Source: Platerodrilus igneus
Lineage: Eukaryota; Arthropoda; Insecta; Coleoptera; Lycidae
DNA length: 64,000 nt
Reading direction: 5' to 3'
NCBI GenBank assembly: GCA_036346225.1
Contig: JARFIW010000999.1
Span: forward strand, 541,001 to 605,000
Shown: positions 22,454-34,330 of the stretch, one piece after another
How positions within the stretch are numbered: position 1 is the first letter of the stretch
Layout: each line of letters begins with the position of its first letter
Notes under the pieces: generated by a model
The model's database searches: none
Seen by the model: the letters and a program-made list of their open reading frames with translations, nothing else
Told to the model about the DNA's origin: nothing
Made by a program: the position numbers and the translations under genes

Positions 22454-22980
22454 TCGCGTCCTATTACAAAGTTTATTTTTCTTTCAAAAGTGTAGTAATT
22501 TTTTTCTTTTGCTATTTTTATTTTCTTTTTGTGTAGGTTCCAGAAAGATTGATTTATTATTTTTTTGCTTTTCGCTTTGGTCGCGTAAAATTAATTTATA
22601 TTTTTCTTGTTAAAAATTGTTATTAATTTAAAATTTTGTAAATTTTAGGTAAGCAGTATGTTAATACCTTCATTCACAATTCAATTATTATTTCCGCATT
22701 GCTGTACAGAAACATACAGCTTGTCACTATTTACCTACCAACAATACAATTCTAGCTTTCGGCCTTAGAGGCACGCGACACGACATTCTGTTCGGGTAGA
22801 AATAATCATTTTTCTTCAGCAATCATATCCTTTTTTTCTTGTCCTTATTTGGATTGCCAACTACATTCTTCAAGCTACTGAATATTATCCTTGGTAAGTA
22901 CGCTTTTACTTATATTTTTCTTGTACTTTATTTACTTTAACCACCAAGGAAATTACGCATATCTAAACTATCAGCGCCAT
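22454..22980. other. Unassigned AT-rich DNA
   Basis: I see no repeat copy or coding frame between the gypsy LTR and the tandem array. Confidence 0.4.
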
Positions 22981-23326
22981 TTGTTCGCTATCGAAGTTCT
23001 ATACATTAGAATATCAAAGCAAGAGAGTTTACGCGAGTCTTCCACATAAAAATGACATCAAAGGCATTGCGTCGATAGACTGTTTGGCAGCCCTTGATTT
23101 TGACAGTAAGGTATTTTAACGTAATGTAGCATTTTGAATGTAAAGCCTTGTTATTTATCATTTTGTATTTTCTGTTTCTCTTGATCTTCTTTTCTCATTT
23201 ATCCATAAGAACTCACTCCCGCACCACTACAATTAACCGGCGTACCCTTTTAATGTTGCGGGGTTCCTGCGCCTTTAAGACCAATCAAAATTTAATTCAT
23301 ATAATGCTTTGTTTACCCACAACAAC

Positions 23327-23784
23327 GTTCGTAAAAGAAACTTACACGTAACTGATTAATTGAAAAGTGAGGTACGAATAGGTAAGAAATGTGACTAAAG
23401 GAACGCGTCCGATATAATGTAGCGCAGATTGGTCTGCCTCTGACCAGAATAATTATATTAGAACATTAGCGAAAATTTTGTACACAAAAGATGATTGATG
23501 GACACTTCGACACCACATCCTGCAGATGGACTTGATTGACGAGTACAAGAGCCTAGTTCGTAAAAGAAACCCACGCGTAACTGAGTAATTGAAAAGTGAG
23601 GTACGAATAGGTGAGAAATGTGACCAAAGGAACGCGCGGTATATAATTTAGCGCCGATTGGTCTGCCTCTTACTAGAATAATTATGTTAGAACGTAAACA
23701 AAAATTTTGTACACAAAAGATGATTGATGGACACTTTGGCACCACACCCTACAGATTGATTTGGTTGACGGGTACAAGAGTTTT
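23327..23784. repeat. 229-bp tandem duplication covering an LTR start
   Basis: The segment beginning GTTCGTAAAAGAAAC (23,327) is repeated from 23,556, so the 5' part of the LTR-like repeat is present twice in U1 only. U2 and U3 have a single copy. Confidence 0.75.
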
Positions 23785-24249
23785 GAATTTATGAGTGATT
23801 TAGATTACAATAGGAAACTTCGAGATTGTTATTTGTAGAATTTGTGGTATGTTCTCGAATTACAAAATGGATATAAATTGCCGTTATGAATATTGGAAGT
23901 CAGTTTTAATTGAGGCTTTGATTTGAATTCTGATGGAAGCTGTGATTACAATTCTTGTTCTAATTTAAAACTTTGATAGTCGTATAAAAAAAACTGTTCA
24001 CATAAATCACTCTGTATGATATAAATTACAGTAGTGATTATATAAATTAATAATTAGTGCTTGAATAGTTAATTATAGTGCTGCATCGTAGTTTTGAGAA
24101 GATTATAGTTATACTGTTAGCGATTAGATACAAATAAATTATCGTGAAAGCTCTTAGAAGTCCATTGTAACTACGAGTTGTTGAGGAGTTTTGTCTAATG
24201 AGTTTGAAAATAAAGAACTGTTGTTTGTGGAAATAGAGTTTTCGTTAGA
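23418..24249 (+). mobile_element. LTR-like repeat, copy 3 (in U1)
   Basis: Starts TGTAGCGCAGATTGGTC and ends ATAAAGAACTGTTGTTTG...CGTTAGA, where the family's terminal TTACA is changed. About 230 bp longer than relatives because of the 229-bp internal tandem duplication. No internal region follows. Confidence 0.6.
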
Positions 24250-24642
24250 ATAACATACTGGACTTAATTTTTGCTGAATTTTAGGCTTGCACTTAGGAAA
24301 CACCTTCTATAAATTACCTGCTTCATTGTATACATTTTAACAAGAAATTAGATTAATTAATGAAATTCAGTTCTGAACGTACGAGAAAAAATACAGAGCG
24401 TATACAGACATGTATTAATATATATGCATTGATTACCGCATAGCAGGTTTCTAACAAATATTTCGAAATAAAATCAAACAGCATAGCAAATCGTTAATCG
24501 TTTAATAAAACGGAACGTTCCAAATTTATATATAACAAAGCTGCAATAAACGGCGAATATGTCAAAAGCGGCTTTGAAGCTAAAGTCTATTTATGCTTGA
24601 ATAAATAAATAATTCTCTTTCAAACTCAGGATTTAAAGTTTA

Positions 24643-26521
24643 TAGCCTTTTAATTTATTTTGGGATTTTGTTTAACGAGAATTTCCAATAAGCGAAAAGA
24701 GCCCACGGCAAGTTCTGATGGAAAATGGCTCAAAGTTGTGGAAATCTCAAAGGCAAAGCGGCTAGTCGAACTATATGCTCTGGGTGGAACATGAGCTGTG
24801 GGTCGGGGTTGAATTGCGACCACAAATATAAAGAATAAGGCGCCACCGTATTTTTCTATACAGAGAAGACCTTACTCAAGTCCCTTGTACAAGACTAATG
24901 CGGAAACCTTTATGCTATAACCGCTATACTATTTATTAAAGACCACATAATCCCTAAAGTTTCTTACCTTATGGCTCGACCTTGACCTTAGTAATCCTCT
25001 GCAACACCGGCGAACAGATTAAACAAAGAAAAGCACTGTTTGTGCATTCATACTCAAAAATTTTTAAATTCAATTGGAATCATCTTTCATTCATCCTAAA
25101 TAAAAGAATAGTCTTTTGTTCGAAAATAAAATCTATTCCTCTAGTATTCAATTATGTGTTTTATACAAAATATCTTTCTTTCTTTATATCATGATTAATT
25201 TAATTTGTGAAAATTATTTACAAGGGTACTGGATAAAATCAGTACTACTCACATTAAATGTGGTTTTATTTAACAAATTGACAAAGCATAAAGTTGCTTT
25301 TTAAATTGTTGCTTATTGATAACAAAAATGTTAATTAGGGTAGATCTACCTTAATCTTACAATGGATAATTCCAAATAAGTATGAATGAAATATCAAACA
25401 TAGAAAATTAATTTTTAAGTTCTCATAAATATGAGAATTCACTTTCTCTAACACGTAATGACATCTTCTGTTGTTTCATTGAATTAATAAAAGAATGAGG
25501 TAAGTAAAAGTTACAGATTCCTATTGCTTAATATTGAAAAATATAATTGTGGTCTGTCCTTGATCTATTTAGAAGTTTACACAACTTGATTAAACAAAAA
25601 TTTATCTCGTTACTACGTCCATAGTTCAACTAACATACGAAAACAATTTTTCTACATACCAGAACTCCGTCTGTCTGAAAAATACCATAAAGGAATCTTA
25701 CGTCAGCATTGAAATACGGAAATCTCCAATTTCGAACAAATAATTGTACTGCATACTGAAAATCACATTACTCGGCCTCCATTTTGAGTAATTAAATTCC
25801 GCCAGGACCACACCATGAACAAAGCGTAAAACCTATATTTCTTCTTGCTTTTAATCAAAATAACGTAAACCAGTCTCCTGATTACCATTCTGCATGTTAA
25901 TTTAAAGTTGCTTTATATGCACATTAAACCACGAAAACCATCAAATGATGCATGATAATTTAACTTGAATACTATCTGTATAATTTCATGTTATATATAA
26001 ATAAAGTTGCTTTATGTAATTTAAATTGAATACCATATATAAATAAATTGCATGTTACCACGGCCTTTCAACCAAAAAATCTTTCGTCATCTGCGAGCTG
26101 TTCCAACAAAATGGACTATCAAAAATGCCTCTCGGAGATGACTTTCGCCTAACAGAACTTAATCCGTACGTGCTTCCAACACGAAAAACAGCAAACAACC
26201 ATTGTTTCTAAGAACAATTCGACCTGCTTTCACCACAGCTGTGTTAGAAGTGTCGTCAAGCGAGTTGCTGCCCGGTAACAACGTTACTTCGTAATTTCTT
26301 AATAGATGGAGCTCTAGGAATGATACTTAATAGAAGCTTTTATTTTGTCACCGTGGAAATTAAATTTTAATTTGAACTAAATGCTAATACTTTATTGGGC
26401 AATAGGTAATATTTAATCAATGGATTGAATAGCATTATTATGCATTATATTATTTATTATTAAATAAAGGGATAAATTATACGAACATATCTAGGTAGAA
26501 AATAAAATTGCTACAAGTTTA
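24643..26521. mobile_element. 1.88-kb segment present only in U1
   Basis: U2 and U3 read continuously through GAAGTTTAAATTTTTTC (33,003 and 39,261). In U1 the site is split, with AAGTTTA at 24,636-24,642 and again at 26,515-26,521. This fits an insertion with a 7-bp duplication, though a deletion in the ancestor of U2/U3 is possible. It has no terminal inverted repeats and no long frame; I do not recognise the family. Confidence 0.55.
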
Positions 26522-27240
26522 AATTTTTTCTTCGAAGTGGTTTTAAGTAATTCTGTTATAAAGCGGCTTGTGGTAAATAACATGATTAAAGAATGTTCCA
26601 AAATTGTCTTTAAATCCACAGGGATTGGGAATTTTCATGCTAGAATAAGATTAAAGATTGAGCTTTTTAATTCTTGTCTGTGAAATGTTTGCCCAAGCAA
26701 GTTTCTTTCGTTCATATCAAAATACGAATGTTTTTTACGGTAATCCGTGCCCACAAGATAGAAAGTAGTAAGTAAGCAGAAAAATAGTTCGCACCGAATA
26801 CCGCAACAAAAACAAGAGGAATCCAAAGAATTAGTGCCATACTAGCTAAAACGTTGTAGAGTGGGGTGGGTCACTCAGACAAAAAAGTAAACCTCAAAGA
26901 AGAAAATTTATTTAAGTAGTTATGCTACACCGCTTTCAAGACAAAACAGCATAACACCCCATGTGTATCCGCTTAAAATAAAATGCAGGGAAAGCGCTGG
27001 GGCTCCGGTGTCTTTGTTGGTTGATAATTTGCTTAATGATGAATGTGTAATGGGGTTCCTTAGGTCTTTGCCATCGTCACCGTGGGGGCGCAGCGCCAGC
27101 CGGGTGTCTTTGTTGTTAGATAGCATAGTGAATGGAGGCTTCGGCCTCGTGGGGGCGCTTGTATCTTTGCTTAATGAGGAACGGGGTGCTCCCCTGGTTT
27201 TTTTAATCTCGTCGCATTAGTTAATTGAAGAGAGAGATTT

Positions 27241-28075
27241 TTAGGTTAAGCAAAAATAATAAAAAGCGTGGTGGATAACGTTAAACATTCTCAAAATGAT
27301 AAATGTGGAATGGAGTTCTCTAGCCGTGTTCTGAATGGGGCTCTGCGCCATAAGAGATTTATAGGTTAAGCAAAAATGATAAGAAACGTGGTGGATGACG
27401 TTAAACATTCTCAAAATGATAAATATGAAATGGGGTTCCTTAGTCGTGTTCTGAATGGGGCTTCGCCCCATGAGAGATTTATAGGTTAAGCAAAAATAAT
27501 AAGAAATGTGGTGGAAGACATTAAACATTTTCAAAATGATAAATGTGAAATGGGATTTCCTAGCCGTGTTTTGAATGGGGCTCTGCCCCATGAGAGTTTT
27601 ATAGGTTAAGCAAAAATAATAAGAAACGTGGTGGATGACGTTAAACATTCTCAAAATGATAAATATGAAATGGGGTTCCTTAGCCGTGTTCTGAATGGGG
27701 CTTCGCCCCATGAGAGATTTATAGGTTAAGCAAAAATAATAAGAAATGTGGTGGAAGACATTAAACATTTTCAAAATGATAAATGTGAAATGGGATTCTC
27801 TAGCCGTGTTCTGAATGGGGCTCTGCCCCATGAGAGATTTATAGGTTAAGCAAAAATAATAAGAAATATGGTGGATGACGTTAAACATTTTCAAAATAAT
27901 AAATGTGAAATGGGACTCCCTAGCCGTGTTCTGAATGGGGCTCTGCCCCATGAGAGATTTATAGGTTAAGCAAAAATAATAAGAAACGCGGTGGATGAGG
28001 TTAAACATTCTCAAAATAATAAATGCAAAATGGGGCTCCCTAGCGAGTTCTGAACGAGGCTCTGCCCCCCTAGGT
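27241..28075. repeat. 120-bp tandem array, left arm of element A
   Basis: Six full units plus a diverged seventh, period exactly 120 bp. Each begins ATAGGTTAAGCAAAAAT and includes GACGTTAAACATTCTCAAAAT and GGGGCTCTGCCCCATGAGAG. The period is a multiple of 3 and no unit carries a minus-strand stop in one frame, so a 257-codon frame (27,241-28,014) of 40-residue repeats arises (motifs MFNVIHH, YYFCLTYKSLMGQSPIQNT). No signal or domain is visible. Confidence 0.9.
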
Positions 28076-28352
28076 GATTGATTACTTTGGAGATTTTTAA
28101 GAATCTTTTAGCAGTGTTCCGGAGAGTTTTAAGATTTATTTTTGTATTAAATATCAAAAGAATAGCAGAATTATTCGACTCGTAATATAATGGTTTTAGT
28201 TTAAAATATAGATGTGTATGCAAAAATCATGTTAAGACAGGTATGTCGTTATTTTGTTCATGGTTGCATCACCAAAATAATTTGTACAATTACACTGAAC
28301 TCACAGCCGGATCTAGCATATAACATTGTCTTTTTATCCTAATTATAGTCGC

Positions 28353-30593
28353 CTGAATTTAAAATATATGCAAATCATGACGTTATTTAAAACATGGTGA
28401 AGAATTTGGATGGTGACGTAATCATTCTCAAATGCGGAATGGGGCTCCATAGGGTGTTCTAAACGGGGCTTTGCATCTACTAATGGATTGAATACTTCGG
28501 AGATTTTTAGGTTAAGCAAAAACGTATATGTGCTGAAGAATCCCTCGAGAATCTCAAAAACTATTTTTGTATTAAGTATATATAATATTAAAAAGAAACA
28601 CACAAAATTTTAATGTTTTATTTACAAAAAATTACATTCTTAAAATGTCTTTATCTTTTTGTGGAGTGGCGGTAGCAGATTCTTATTTATTCAATTTTCT
28701 TGTTGTAGCATTGTTATCACCGCTAGTCGTATTAATTTCAGAAAAATTTGTTAGTAATAAGTATATATATATTATTTTCACTTACGGACATATTCTAATT
28801 ACATGCTAATAAGTTCATATTTCTATGTAGTTTGATTGATTCACTGCAGAAACAAAACATTTTTTACACATTTAGCAATACTATGAACCGTTCATTTCAA
28901 TATAATATGAGTAACTATTTACAACACAACTGAATACTGAATGTGTTCTCGGCTTTTCTACTTATGGTTTGAATAAAATATAAATATTGGCAAATCGAAC
29001 AAAAACAGGTATGTTGTTATTTGTTCATGAGGAAAAACCGAGATTGTATGCAGGTATTAACTTTAATAACTTTAAGTTTTATTAAATAATAACAATCTTT
29101 AGTAATAAATGAAATTAGTTTATGGAAGTAAATATTTCTGCAAATTTTGTGCAATACCACCAACTCTAGGATAATATCTTAAAAGCCTCCTCAGAGGTTT
29201 GTGAGAAATTTAAGTTGGATTAATGTTGGAAAAGGACCAGACGATGTATCATAAAAAACCATAAACAGACGTGTACTAAAACGTAATTGAATCCTAAAAA
29301 ATATATGCATATTTATGGCAGGCAACCCAACGTGTATAAATTATGACTTTTAGGGATAAAGTGATTAATAAGGTGACAAACTATCTATTTGAAATTAACA
29401 GTTGGTAATTATATGATAGGCAACCCAGCATACACCAATTATGTCTTTTTAGAGTAAAGTTTTATTGTTAGGTGAATAACCAGCCATTTATTATGTAATA
29501 TTTATTGCTACATGCATGGTGAAAATAATTTGCAATGTGCAAAATAGCTTTTTTTGTTGTTAAAAAAACGATTTAATAAAACAATAAAAATTTTGTATTA
29601 TTTATTCTGGTTGACCTTGAGGATTTTACTAATTATAGTCTAAATTAAAATAACATATTGATATATATGTAAATTATATGGTTCTGGTTTATACGTAGAA
29701 CAACTATTTTGCATCATGTTTTGTTGATCCTTAATTTTAGCAGAATGAATTTTATATAACCCAAGTTTAAGAAAGTAATAATTTACAAATGTGCTTAATT
29801 AGAAAAATATGTACTACCTTGTTAATGAAAAACTTACTCAATGTCTTTTTTGTTTACACAATTATAACATACTTTAAAATTTAATACCTCGGTAGTGGAA
29901 TATAATTTTAATTAAAGGATGTAACATTGCAATATTGTAACATAAAATTTGCGTAACAAATGCAAAATATATATCCGTTAACAGGAATTCTCCAATATGA
30001 TGTTTAGAGATTCTGTTACACTGTATCTATTTACTTCAAACCTAAGATCGGGCATAGTTCTTATGAGTCCCCCGTTCATATTTTACATGAAAATTTTCAT
30101 ATTTTAGGAACATATTGTGTCAAATTGATTAAATATGATAACAAGAATGTATGTGAGATTAAGTGAAAAATAATTTAGTTGAAACAGACAAACTAGAGAT
30201 GTACATATATGACAGTGGCGTAATTCTTAATACAGGTATTGGTATCTAAGCCAAGTTAAGTAGCCTGTAAACGTGATTATATGTCTTTTTATGCAACATT
30301 TCCTATGTGTACAAATAACAAAAGCTTTAAAGGTTGTTTAACTATTTACTGTTCCGACTAAAGCTTGATTACAATATTATCTAGTTTATAGTTTTAAAAG
30401 CTTGGACTTATCAAGAATTAGATTAACTGGTGTTGTCTGGAATTAGGTTAGATTACTTGGACTTGTGTGGACTTAGGTTAGATAGCAGGAAAAATTGATA
30501 AGTTAAGTCAGCGTCTCCGGCCCGGCGACGCTGACCTAACCTATCAATTTGCGATTAATTTATAATATATTGAACAGAGTCCACTATTCAGAC
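28353..30593. other. Interior of foldback element A
   Basis: About 2.2 kb of AT-rich DNA repeated in B and C. Near 28,645-28,780 the minus strand has a short frame (SEINTTSGDNNATT) preceded by TTACTAAC and an AG, which could be an intron end and last exon. Upstream frames are broken, so coding is doubtful. Two diverged copies of an AGGCAACCCANC repeat lie at 29,325-29,470. A GC-rich hairpin is at 30,491-30,550. There is no transposase or polymerase motif. Confidence 0.5.
30491..30550. repeat. GC-rich palindrome in element A
   Basis: Inverted arms of about 29 bp run from AAATTGATAAGTTAAGTCAG to its complement ending AACCTATCAATTT. The core is GTCAGCGTC...GACGCTGAC. It stands out against AT-rich surroundings. 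Homologues are at 36,759-36,818 and 42,591-42,651. Confidence 0.85.
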
Positions 30594-30919
30594 AACTATA
30601 ATTCGGATAAAAAAGACAAGGTTATATGTTAGATCCGGCTGCGAGTTCAGTGTAATTGTATAAATTATTTTGTTGATGCAACCATGAACAATATAACGAC
30701 ATGCTTGTCTTAACATGATTTTTGCAACACACTTATATTTTAAATTAAAACCATTATATTACGAGTCTAATAATTCTGCTATTCCTTTGATATTTAATAC
30801 AAAAATAATTCTTAAAGCTCTCGAGAACACCTTTCAAAAATTCTTAAAAACCTCCAAAGTAATCAATCACCTAGGAGGGCACAGCTCCGTTCAGAACACG
30901 CTAGGAAGTCCTATTTTGC

Positions 30920-31115
30920 ATTTATCATTTTGAGAATGTTTAACGTCATCCACCCCGTTTCTTATTATTTTTGCTTAACCTAAAAAATCTCTAATGGTGC
31001 ACAGTCCCATTCAGAACTTGGCTAAGGAGCCCTATTCTGCATTTATAATTTTGAGTATCTCGAATGACATCCATCACGTTTCTTATTATTTTTGCTTAAC
31101 CTAAAAATCTCTCTG
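30920..31115. repeat. 120-bp repeats, right arm of element A
   Basis: Two inverted units, recognisable by TCATTTTGAGAATGTTTAACG and TTATTTTTGCTTAACCTA. They are more diverged than the left-arm units. Confidence 0.75.
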
Positions 31116-32001
31116 TTCAATTAACTAATGCCACGAGATTTAAAAAACCAGGGGAGCACCCCGTTCCTCATTAAGCAAAGATACGAGCGCCAGCGCCCCC
31201 ACAAGGGCGAAGCCCCATTCGCATACTATCTAACAACAAAAACACCCGGCCGGCGCTACGCCTCCCACGGTGACGGGGGTAAAGGTCTAAGGAGCCCCAT
31301 CACACATTCAGCATCAAGCAAAGTATCAACCAACTAAGGCACCAAAGCCCCAGCGCTTCGCCTGCATTTTATTTTAAGCGGATACACATGGGATGTTTTG
31401 CGGTTCTGTCTTGAAAGCGGCGTAACATAACTACTTGTTTACAAACCCTTAAGAAATCAACATGTTATAAAAGGAAAACCAGCTCCATAGGAAATGAACT
31501 TTACCCAGTGTATCCGGGGGGATGTACATAGTGCAAAAATAAATTGTTCGCTATCGAAGTTCTATACATTAGAATATCAAAGCAAGAAAGATTACGCAGA
31601 ATAACAGTCTTTCACACAAAAATGACATCATAGGCATTGAGTCGATAGACTGTTTGACACCCCTTGATTTTGACAGTAAGATAAACTTTTAAGGTGTGTT
31701 AACGTAATGTAGAATTTTGAATATAAAGCCTTGTTATTTACCATTTTTGTATTTCTTTGTTTTTCTTGATCGTCTTTTTTCATTTATCCACAAGAACTCA
31801 CTCCCCCACCACTACAATTAACTGACGTACCCTTTAATGTTACTAGGTCTCCACGCCTATAAGACCAATCAAGATTTAATTCATATAATGCCTAGTTCAC
31901 CCGCAACAACGTTCGTAAAAGAAACCCACGCGTAACTGAGTAATTGAAAAGTGAGGTACGAATAGGCGAGAAATGTGACTAAAGGAACGCGCTGTATATA
32001 A

Positions 32002-32609
32002 TTAGCGCAGATTGGTCTGCCTGTGACCAGAATAATTACGTTAGAACGTAAGCGAAAATTTTGTACACAAAAGATGATTGATGGACACTTTGGCACCAGA
32101 CCCTACAGATGGATTTGGTTGACGGGTACAAGAGTTTTGCATTTATGAGTGATTTAAATTACAATAGGAAGCTTCGAGATTGTTGTTTGCAAAGTTTCTG
32201 GTATGTTCTCGAATTTCGTAGTGTAATTAAAATAGATATAAATTGCCGTCATGAATATTGGAAGTCAGTTCCAATTGAAGCTTTGATTCGATTCTGATGG
32301 AAGCTTTGATTACAATACTTGTTCTAATTTAAAACTTTTATAGTCTTATAAAAACTGTTCACATAAATCACTCTGTATGATATAAATTACAGTAGTGATT
32401 ATATAAATTAATAATTAGTGCTTGAATAGTTAATTATAGTGCTGCATCGTAGTTTTGAGAAGATAATACTTATACTGTTAGCGATTAGCTACAAATAAAT
32501 TATCGTGAAAGCTCTTAGAAGTCCATTGTAACTACGAGTTGTTGAGAAGTTTTGTCTAATGAGTTTGAAAATAAAGAGCTGTTGTTTGTGGAAATAGTGT
32601 TTTGTTAGA
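32002..32609 (+). mobile_element. LTR-like repeat, copy 4 (in U2)
   Basis: Starts TTAGCGCAGATTGGTC (initial TG lost) and ends AATAAAGAGCTGTTGTTTG...GTTAGA. It has one start region, unlike U1. Same orientation and position in the unit as copies 3 and 5. Confidence 0.6.
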
Positions 32610-33737
32610 ATAACATACTGGACATAAGTTTTGCCGAGGAATGTGTCCTAAATTTTAGGCTTGCACTTAGGAAACACCTTCTATAAATTACCTGCTCAAT
32701 GTATACATTTTAACAAAAAATTAGATTAATTGATGAAATTCAGTTCTGACCGTACGAGAAAAAATACAGAGCGTATACAGACATGTATATAATGCATTGA
32801 TTACCGCATAGCAGGTTTCTAACAAATATTTCGAAATAAAATCAAACAGCATGACAAATCGTTAATCGTTTAATAAAACCGAACGTTCCAAATTTATATA
32901 TAACAAAGCAGCAATAAACGGCGAATATGTCAAAAGCAGCTTTGAAGCTAAAGTCTATTTTTGCTTGAATAAATAAATAATTCTCTTTCAAACCCAGGAT
33001 TTGAAGTTTAAATTTTTTCTTCGAAGTGGTTTTAAGTAATTCTGTTATAAAGCGGCTTGTGGTAAATAACATGATTAGAGAATGTTTCAAAATTGTCTTT
33101 AAATCCAGAGGGATTGGGAATTTTCATGCTAGAATAAGATTAAAGATTCAGCTACGTGAATCGGCTTTTTAATTTTTGTCTCTGAAATGTTTGCCCAGGC
33201 AATTTTCTTACGTTTTATTCACATCAAAATACGAATGTTTTTTACGGTAATCCGTGCGGACAAAAAAGAAAGTAGTAAAGTAAGTAGAGAAAATAGTTCG
33301 CACCGAATACCGCAACAAAAACAATAGGAATCTAAAGAATTAATGCCGTTCTAGCTAAAACGTCGTAGAGTGGGGTGGATCACTCAGAAAGAAAAAGGTA
33401 ACCTCGAAGAAGAAAATTTATTTAAGTAGTTATGCTACGCCACTTTCAAAACAAAACCGCATAACATCCCATGTGTATCCGCTTAAAATAAAATGCAGGG
33501 AAAGCGCTGGGGCTCTGGTGCATTTGTTGGTTGATAGTTTGCTTAATGGTGAATGTGTAATTGGGGCTCCTTAGGCCTTTGCCACCGTCACCGTGGAGGG
33601 CGCAGTGCAGGCCGGGTGTCTTTGTTGTTAGATAGTATGGTAAATGGAGCTTCGCTTATATCTTTGCTTAATGAGGAACGGGGTGCTCCCCTGGTTTTTT
33701 TAATCTCGTCGCATTAGTTAATTAAAGAGAGATATTT

Positions 33738-34330
33738 TTAGGTTAAGCAAAAATAATAAGAAACGTGGTGGATGACGTTAAACATTCTCAAAATGATAAA
33801 TGTGAAATGAGGTTTCCTAGCCGTGTTCTGAATGGGGCTCTGCCCCATGAGAGATTTATAGGTTAAGCAAAAATGATATGAAACGTGGCGGATGACGTTA
33901 AACATTCTCAAACTGATAAATGTGAAATGGGGTTCCTTAGCCGTGTTTTGAATGGGGTTCTGCCCCATGAGAGATTTATAAATTAAGCAAAAATAATAAG
34001 AAATGTGGTGGATGACGTTAACCATTTTCAAAATAATAAATGTGAAATGGGATTCCCTAGCCGTGTTCTGAATTGGGCTCTGCCCCATGAGAAATTTAGA
34101 GGTTAAGCAAAAATGATTAGAAACGTGGTGGATGACGTTAAACATTCTCAAAATGATAAATGCGAAATGTAGCTCCCTATGCGTGTTTTGAATGGGGCTG
34201 TGCCCCATGAGATATTTTTTAGGTTAAGCAAAAGTAATAAGAAACGCGGTGGATGACGTTAAACATTCTCAAAATAATAAATGCAAAATGGGGCTCGCTA
34301 GCGAGTTCTGAACGAAGCTCTGCCCCCCCT
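33738..34330. repeat. 120-bp tandem array, left arm of element B
   Basis: Five units starting at about 33,738, 33,858, 33,978, 34,098 and 34,219. The fifth has a one-base length change that breaks the long minus-strand frame. Each unit again carries a GGGG.../...CCCC hairpin. Confidence 0.9.

Larger units (their letters stand above)
26768..31434. mobile_element. Foldback element A with long inverted arms
   Basis: Left arm 26,768-28,352 and right arm 30,594-31,434 are inverted copies. Examples are GTTATGCTACACCGC against GCGGCGTAACATAAC, and TCACAGCCGGATCTA against TAGATCCGGCTGCGA. Arm length differs because the left holds about seven 120-bp repeats and the right about two. The 2.2-kb middle has no recognisable transposase. 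A diverged direct copy of part of the arm lies at 28,360-28,600. The architecture resembles Drosophila FB/Galileo-type foldback elements; family membership is inferred from structure only. Confidence 0.75.
22981..31543. repeat. Composite tandem unit U1
   Basis: First of three direct repeats. Each begins TTGTTCGCTATCGAAG and ends near CATAGTGCAAAAATAA. It holds an LTR-like repeat, about 1.9 kb of extra DNA not in U2/U3 (24,643-26,521), and foldback element A (26,768-31,434). It diverges by a few per cent from U2 by eye, more than U2 diverges from U3. Confidence 0.85.

Noticed and set aside
27241..28075. CRISPR-like array
   Set aside because: The whole 120-bp unit is repeated with no unique spacers, inside a eukaryotic foldback element.
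28630..28960. Two-exon gene ending in SEINTTSGDNNATT inside the foldback interior
   Set aside because: Splice-like sites (CTGCAG acceptor, GTAAGT donor, TACTAAC branch-like) exist, but the middle exon has stops in all frames. Kept only as a note in the interior feature.
31128..31337. 69-codon frame recurring in U1/U2, U3 and, altered, at 43,058
   Set aside because: It lies in the GC-rich inverted arm; the overlapping frames on both strands are equally open and recur only because the arm is duplicated.
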